Assembly: GCA_017651625.1 (NCBI GenBank)
Contig: JAGCCP010000018.1
Location: forward strand, 1-64,000
Source: Candidatus Ruminimicrobiellum bubulum
Lineage (GTDB): Bacteria; Elusimicrobiota; Endomicrobiia; Endomicrobiales; Endomicrobiaceae
Length of the DNA stretch: 64,000 nt
Reading direction: 5' to 3'
Positions 59,827-64,000 of this stretch are shown here, one piece after another. Position 1 is the stretch's first letter. The number at the start of each line of letters is the position of its first letter. The notes under the pieces were generated by a model, which saw only the letters and a list, made by a program, of their open reading frames with translations, searched no databases and had not been told where the DNA came from. The translations under genes and the position numbers were made by a program.

Positions 59827-60528
59827 ATGAAAATAAAAAAAGTATTAATCTTTACCATCGCAACAATTCTTTTTTTAAATATTAGTGTGTTTGCAAAGAA
59901 AAAAACTCCGGAAGTACTAACCATAAACAGAAATCCTATATTAAACAAATATCAAAACGATAAAAAAGTTCAAGAAATAATATGTGTGACTCCGGTAGAA
60001 AATACCAATGCCATATTAAAAATGTATGTTAAAGACCAAACTCAAACCAGCGGTTGGGACCTTATTTTAGCAACGGATGCTTTTATCGGTAAAAGAGGGT
60101 TAGGTAAGGAAAGAGAGGGGGACTTAAAAACTCCCATAGGAATTTTTAATCCTACGTTTGCTTTCGGGAAGAGAGGTAATCCGGGAACGACTTTAAAATA
60201 TGTTGAAATAAATAACAATATGTATGCATGCGACGAAGAAGGTAAATATTATAACCAAATTATAGATGTAACAAAAGTTAAACACGAATGTAACGGTGAA
60301 CATTTAATGGATTATATTCCCCAATACAATTATGCATTATGTATAGATTTTAATCCCAAAAATATTTTTCCTGACGGTTCAAACATTTTTATTCATGTAA
60401 AAGGTAATAAAGATTATACTGCCGGATGTATAGCGGTAGATGAAGAAAGTATGATAAAAATTCTTCAGAACACAACAAAGAAAACCAAAATAGTTATTTA
60501 CGAATACGAACACCAGTTCGGTGAATAG
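59827..60528 (+). CDS. L,D-transpeptidase (YkuD domain), secreted
   Basis: 233 residues from the ATG at 59827 with GAGGGG upstream; an ATG 24 bases earlier lacks an SD and would displace the signal peptide. Signal peptide ends near SVFA-K. YkuD motifs: GDLKTPIGIF (near 98-107) and the catalytic FIHVKGNKDYTAGCIAVD with His190 and Cys201. It makes 3-3 peptidoglycan cross-links or attaches proteins to the wall; ErfK/YafK-like subfamily. Tail to tail with mnmE, only 2 bases between stops. Confidence 0.87.
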   Translation: MKIKKVLIFTIATILFLNISVFAKKKTPEVLTINRNPILNKYQNDKKVQEIICVTPVENTNAILKMYVKDQTQTSGWDLILATDAFIGKRGLGKEREGDLKTPIGIFNPTFAFGKRGNPGTTLKYVEINNNMYACDEEGKYYNQIIDVTKVKHECNGEHLMDYIPQYNYALCIDFNPKNIFPDGSNIFIHVKGNKDYTAGCIAVDEESMIKILQNTTKKTKIVIYEYEHQFGE

Positions 60529-60530
60529 AA

Positions 60531-61925
60531 TTATTTTCCTACACAAAATTTTGAAAATACGGTATGCAAAATATCTTCTTTTGCATCTATACCCAAAATT
60601 TCGTTTAAAGAATTTAGTGCATTTTGTGTTTCGAAAGAAACAATTTCGTCACTGTCACCTTTATCTATAAGTTCCAGAATTTTGGTTAGATGTTCCTGAA
60701 CTTTACAAATAAGGTTATATTGTCTTGCATTGATAAGTACGGAAGATTCTCTTTCTTCAATATCAGTTAAATTCATTAATTCAAAAATTTTATTTAAAAT
60801 TGTTTCTATGGGAGTATTATTTACGGTTGAAAAGTTTATAATACTATTTGTGCTAACAATATCTTTAATATCTTTTGAAGATATTTTTTGTTGTAAGTCG
60901 GACTTATTTAAAACAACAATAGTTTTATCTTGTTTATCTTTTAACAAGTTTGCTATCTGTTTATCATTATCGTCAAAATCTATACTTGAATCCGTAATCC
61001 ATAAAATTATGTCTGCGTTTTCTATTGAAGATTTTGATCTTTCTTGTCCGATTTTTTCTATTGTGTTTGTTGTATGATATCTAATACCTGCGGTATCTAT
61101 AATCGTAACAGAAACACCGTTATATTCAACGGTTTCTTCTATTGTATCGGTGGTAGTTCCGGCAATATCGGTAACTATTGCTCGTTGGTAACCCAATATC
61201 GAGTTAAGTATTGAAGATTTTCCTACGTTAGGTTTTCCTACAATCGCAATTTTTATACCGTTAGTTACTAGTTTACTTAAAGAATAAGAAGAAATTAAAT
61301 CGTTTAACTTGGAAATAATATTTTGCATACTTTCTTTTTTTTGTTCTCTTGTTAAAAAGTCTATATCTTCTTGCGGATAATCAAGTGATACTTCAAGGTA
61401 TGCAAACAGTGTAGTTAAATCTTGTTTAATATCTTTTATTTTGTTTGATAATGAACCTTGTAAAGAATTCAGTGCAAGTTCTACCGATTTAGAATTAGAA
61501 CTGTTTATAAGTTCGTTTACCGCTTCCGCTTCGGATAAATCCAGTTTATTATTCATAAAAGCTCTGTAAGTGAACTCACCTTTATCTGCCGGTCTTATAC
61601 CTTTCGATAACAACAAATTTATTATATTTTGAACTATTAACGGGTTACCGTGTGTAGATATTTCAACGGTATCTTCACCGGTATATGTGTGAGGAGCTTT
61701 TAAATAATATAAGATTACTTCATCAAGCTGTTTATCGTTATCGCAAATGTAACCGTGATAAACTTTTCTGTCTTCAATGTTTATCGGTTTATGACTTTTT
61801 GTAAAAAAAACAGAAGATACTATTGTTTTAGCAATACTACCACTTATTCTTATGATAGCCAAAGCGGATTTTATATTGCCCGTAGCAAGTGCTACTATAG
61901 TATCTTCCTGTTTAAATAAGTTCAT
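60531..61925 (-). CDS. mnmE: tRNA uridine-5-carboxymethylaminomethyl GTPase MnmE
   Basis: 464 residues. N-terminal tetrahydrofolate-binding domain (IALATG/AIIRISG start), helical domain, inserted G domain with G1 GKPNVGKS (230-237), G3 DTAG and G4 NKSD, and the C-terminal catalytic Cys motif CVGK at 461-464. With MnmG it modifies the wobble uridine of tRNAs. It overlaps jag by one base in the conserved yidC-jag-mnmE order. Confidence 0.96.
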   Translation of the reverse strand: MNLFKQEDTIVALATGNIKSALAIIRISGSIAKTIVSSVFFTKSHKPINIEDRKVYHGYICDNDKQLDEVILYYLKAPHTYTGEDTVEISTHGNPLIVQNIINLLLSKGIRPADKGEFTYRAFMNNKLDLSEAEAVNELINSSNSKSVELALNSLQGSLSNKIKDIKQDLTTLFAYLEVSLDYPQEDIDFLTREQKKESMQNIISKLNDLISSYSLSKLVTNGIKIAIVGKPNVGKSSILNSILGYQRAIVTDIAGTTTDTIEETVEYNGVSVTIIDTAGIRYHTTNTIEKIGQERSKSSIENADIILWITDSSIDFDDNDKQIANLLKDKQDKTIVVLNKSDLQQKISSKDIKDIVSTNSIINFSTVNNTPIETILNKIFELMNLTDIEERESSVLINARQYNLICKVQEHLTKILELIDKGDSDEIVSFETQNALNSLNEILGIDAKEDILHTVFSKFCVGK

Positions 61926-62617
61926 TAATTTTTATCTATCGATAACTTTACACCGACTTTTCTCATTGCACCTTCTCCTTCGGAGAAAGTATCGAAACCA
62001 CCGATATTTTTAAAATATTTATGTATAAATTTTCTGTCTTTTGCGGACATCGGATCAAATCTGTAAATCTTTTTTGTTCTTTTAACATACTCTATAGCTT
62101 TGTTAGCTATTGTTTTTAATCTGTCTTGTTGTTTTTGTCTGTAATTTTCCGTATCGATAGCGACTTTAGCTCTTGTTGAAGGGTTAGTGTTTAACATAAG
62201 TTGAACAACATATTCCAAAGCGTTTAAAGATTGTCCGCTTCTTCCTATTAACAAGCTTCCGCTGTCTGTGGTAACATCAATATTTACGGCTTCTTCATCG
62301 TGAGAAACTTTTATATCGGTAACATTTATGTTCATCATGGAAACAATTTTAGATACATACTCTTTTGCATTTTTGCATGCTAAATCAAAATCTATCTCTC
62401 TTTTAGGTCCTTCTTTTTTTGTTTCAACTTTTCTGTTTTTATCTTTTATGGTTAAAAGAACTTTTGCAGGTTTTGCACCCATAAGTCCGAAAAGACCTTT
62501 CGTTCCTTCATCTAAAACTTTTATTTCTACATCTTCTTTTGAACAGTTAAGTTCTTGTAAACCTTTTTCTATTGCATCATCTATATTTTTGCCGGATATC
62601 TCAAGCTCTTTTTGCAT
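61925..62617 (-). CDS. jag: RNA-binding protein Jag/KhpB
   Basis: 230 residues with the three Jag parts: N-terminal Jag_N (IDDAIEKGLQELNCSKEDVEIKVLDEGTKGLFG), a KH domain (about 75-160, with LIGRSGQSLNALEYVVQLM) and a C-terminal R3H domain (DPMSAKDRKFIHKY). It affects cell elongation in other bacteria as an RNA-binding partner of KhpA. It overlaps the end of yidC by 17 bases and abuts mnmE. Confidence 0.93.
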   Translation of the reverse strand: MQKELEISGKNIDDAIEKGLQELNCSKEDVEIKVLDEGTKGLFGLMGAKPAKVLLTIKDKNRKVETKKEGPKREIDFDLACKNAKEYVSKIVSMMNINVTDIKVSHDEEAVNIDVTTDSGSLLIGRSGQSLNALEYVVQLMLNTNPSTRAKVAIDTENYRQKQQDRLKTIANKAIEYVKRTKKIYRFDPMSAKDRKFIHKYFKNIGGFDTFSEGEGAMRKVGVKLSIDKN

Positions 62618-64000
62618 TTTTTACCCCCGAGGAATTTTTTTCATATCTTTTTAAAACGAATATTTGAACGAAAATTGATACTACACTGTTTGTAAGCCAG
62701 TACAATACGAGTCCTGAAGGAAATCCCCAGAACATTAAAGTAAATATTATAGGCATTATATACATCATCTTTCTTTGAGTAGGATCGGATGTTGCTGTTG
62801 TAAGTCTTTGCTGTAAGAACATTATAAAACCCATAATTAAAGGTAACATATTGAATGATATTGAACCCATATAAAATAATGAGTCGCTTGCAGACAAATC
62901 TTTTACCCATAAAATCCAAGGAGAATATCTTAATTCATAAGCATTTCTCAATGTTTGGAACAATGCCCAAAAAATAGGAAGTTGAAGAAGCATCGGTAAA
63001 CATCCGCCGAAAGGATTAACCTTATGAGTTTTGTAAAGGTTCATCATTTCAACTTGTAATCTTTTAGGATCGTTTTTATATTTTGTTTGAATTTCTTTCA
63101 TTAAAGGTTGAACTTTTTTCATGCCTGCCATAGCTTTGAAACTTTTTAAAGTTAACGGCAATACTAAAATTTGTATTATTATTGTCATTATTATAATAGC
63201 CCAACCGTAATTGTTGGTTATGCCGTACAAAGCAAATAAAGCCGATGTAGCAAGTTTACCCAATATACCGAAGAACCCGAAATCAACGGCTTTTTCAAAA
63301 CCCATATTAAATGTTTTTAAATATGAATAAGATTTCGGACCAACATAAAATTTTAATGAAAAGTTTTGAACAGCTTCTTCTTGTTTAACTTTTGCGCTGA
63401 ACATTAAAACAGGCGGCATTCTTTTATTTTGTTTTACCATTCCGGCATTAGAATAGTTTAAAGAATTGTCGGGAATGAGAGCTGCCAAAAAGTATCTGTT
63501 ATCTATTGCTACCCATTTATATAATTGTGCGGGATTAGATTCTGTTTTAATCTTTTCCAATTTTGCCGGTTTTGTAGATGTGTATCCTACAACTCTTGTA
63601 ACAGAAACATTTTCTTTCAATTCTTTATCATCTGTTCCAAGGCCCGGACCCCAATTAAATTCTATTTCCGGAAGTTTTGCTTCTTCCGTCAATTTCTCAA
63701 GTTTTATATCCATTGCATGCAAATAATCCTGAGATAAATCGAAAGTCTTTGTTATTTTCCAGTTCTGTATTGAAGTGTGTGACATTACTATCTTTGTATC
63801 TGTTTTTTCTACTATTTCATATACCGAACCCGGAAAATTTGCAAGTACAGGTGATGCTTCCGGTAACACCAAATCAACTAAAGTATTGTTCTGCTCTTTT
63901 ACATACCAATGTTTTATTGCAGCGCCTTTATTTGAAAATACCGCTTTGTATTTGTCTGTTTCTATTGTTATTTCTTCTTCCGGAATATTTTGAATGTTAG
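62601..64000 (-). CDS. yidC: Membrane protein insertase YidC (5' end beyond window)
   Basis: The frame is open through position 64000 (it begins NIQNIPEEEITIETDKYKAV at the edge), so the N-terminus is missing. A Gram-negative-type periplasmic beta-sandwich domain (VFSNKGAAIKHWYV...IEFNWGPGLGTD) is followed by the conserved Oxa1 core with five membrane helices (YGWAIIIMTIIIQILVLPLTLKS; MKKVQPLMKEIQTKYKNDPKRLQ; PFGGCLPMLLQLPIFWALF; C-terminal FPSGLVLYWLTNS). The positively charged groove Arg is expected in helix 1. It inserts and folds membrane proteins. A start within the window at 63872 (a TTG) would truncate the periplasmic domain and is rejected. Confidence 0.95.
   Translation of the reverse strand, partial: NIQNIPEEEITIETDKYKAVFSNKGAAIKHWYVKEQNNTLVDLVLPEASPVLANFPGSVYEIVEKTDTKIVMSHTSIQNWKITKTFDLSQDYLHAMDIKLEKLTEEAKLPEIEFNWGPGLGTDDKELKENVSVTRVVGYTSTKPAKLEKIKTESNPAQLYKWVAIDNRYFLAALIPDNSLNYSNAGMVKQNKRMPPVLMFSAKVKQEEAVQNFSLKFYVGPKSYSYLKTFNMGFEKAVDFGFFGILGKLATSALFALYGITNNYGWAIIIMTIIIQILVLPLTLKSFKAMAGMKKVQPLMKEIQTKYKNDPKRLQVEMMNLYKTHKVNPFGGCLPMLLQLPIFWALFQTLRNAYELRYSPWILWVKDLSASDSLFYMGSISFNMLPLIMGFIMFLQQRLTTATSDPTQRKMMYIMPIIFTLMFWGFPSGLVLYWLTNSVVSIFVQIFVLKRYEKNSSGVKNAKRA

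Noticed and set aside
63870-63872. TTG at 63872 as the yidC start
   Set aside because: The frame stays open with matching YidC periplasmic-domain sequence to the window edge.
1-64000. tRNA, rRNA or riboswitch genes
   Set aside because: None could be recognised by eye in the intergenic regions; a covariance-model scan would be needed to exclude small ones.

Overview
The window is AT-rich, tightly packed DNA from an anaerobic, fermentative Gram-negative bacterium. The didermic envelope is shown by YidC, large autotransporters with C-terminal beta-barrels ending in Phe, small outer-membrane beta-barrels and a lipobox protein. Anaerobic energy metabolism is shown by a rex-hydCB(A) operon for an NAD-linked bifurcating-type [FeFe] hydrogenase and a porCDAB pyruvate:ferredoxin oxidoreductase operon. 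The combination (hydrogenase plus POR, CIRCE control of clpB, Pmp-like repeat autotransporters, type IV pilin, low GC) fits an Elusimicrobiota/Endomicrobia-like gut organism, but this assignment is inference; no rRNA or tRNA gene was seen.

Layout. 1-3130 (minus): hydA (5' end only), hydB, hydC, rex. 3358-5701 (minus): M48 lipoprotein protease, pilin, and a glycoside-hydrolase-like gene broken by one in-frame stop. 5724-8550: CIRCE-controlled clpB. 8626-12693: first Pmp-like autotransporter. 12978-17702: the highlight, a four-gene RiPP locus: MvdD-type ATP-grasp ligase, PqqD-like/M50 membrane protease fusion, SPFH protein, and a 657-residue precursor with 30 TTxxxxEE cores. 17887-22567: comM, mrdA, rodA. 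22722-25650 (minus): superfamily 1 helicase plus coiled-coil partner. 25759-37898 (plus): metG, two paralogous barrel proteins, tatD and its linked radical SAM gene, a 3D-domain protein, an aldolase-like gene, two unknowns, dnaX, recR and a glycosyltransferase, separated by many small palindromic and octamer-repeat intergenic elements. 38112-41227: porCDAB. 41901-58092: three giant tandem paralogous autotransporters. 58144-60528: argS and an L,D-transpeptidase. 60531-64000 (minus): mnmE, jag, yidC (5' end outside the window).

How it works together. The rex and por promoters carry the same 14-bp palindrome over their -10 boxes, directly linking the hydrogenase and pyruvate-oxidation operons, most simply through Rex sensing NADH/NAD+. 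The RiPP genes fit together as ester/amide side-chain cross-linking (ATP-grasp), leader recognition and proteolysis (PqqD-M50) and a membrane scaffold (SPFH), acting on an unusually long multi-core graspetide precursor of the plesiocin type (TTxxxxEE). The four autotransporters form a surface-protein family that looks prone to recombination.
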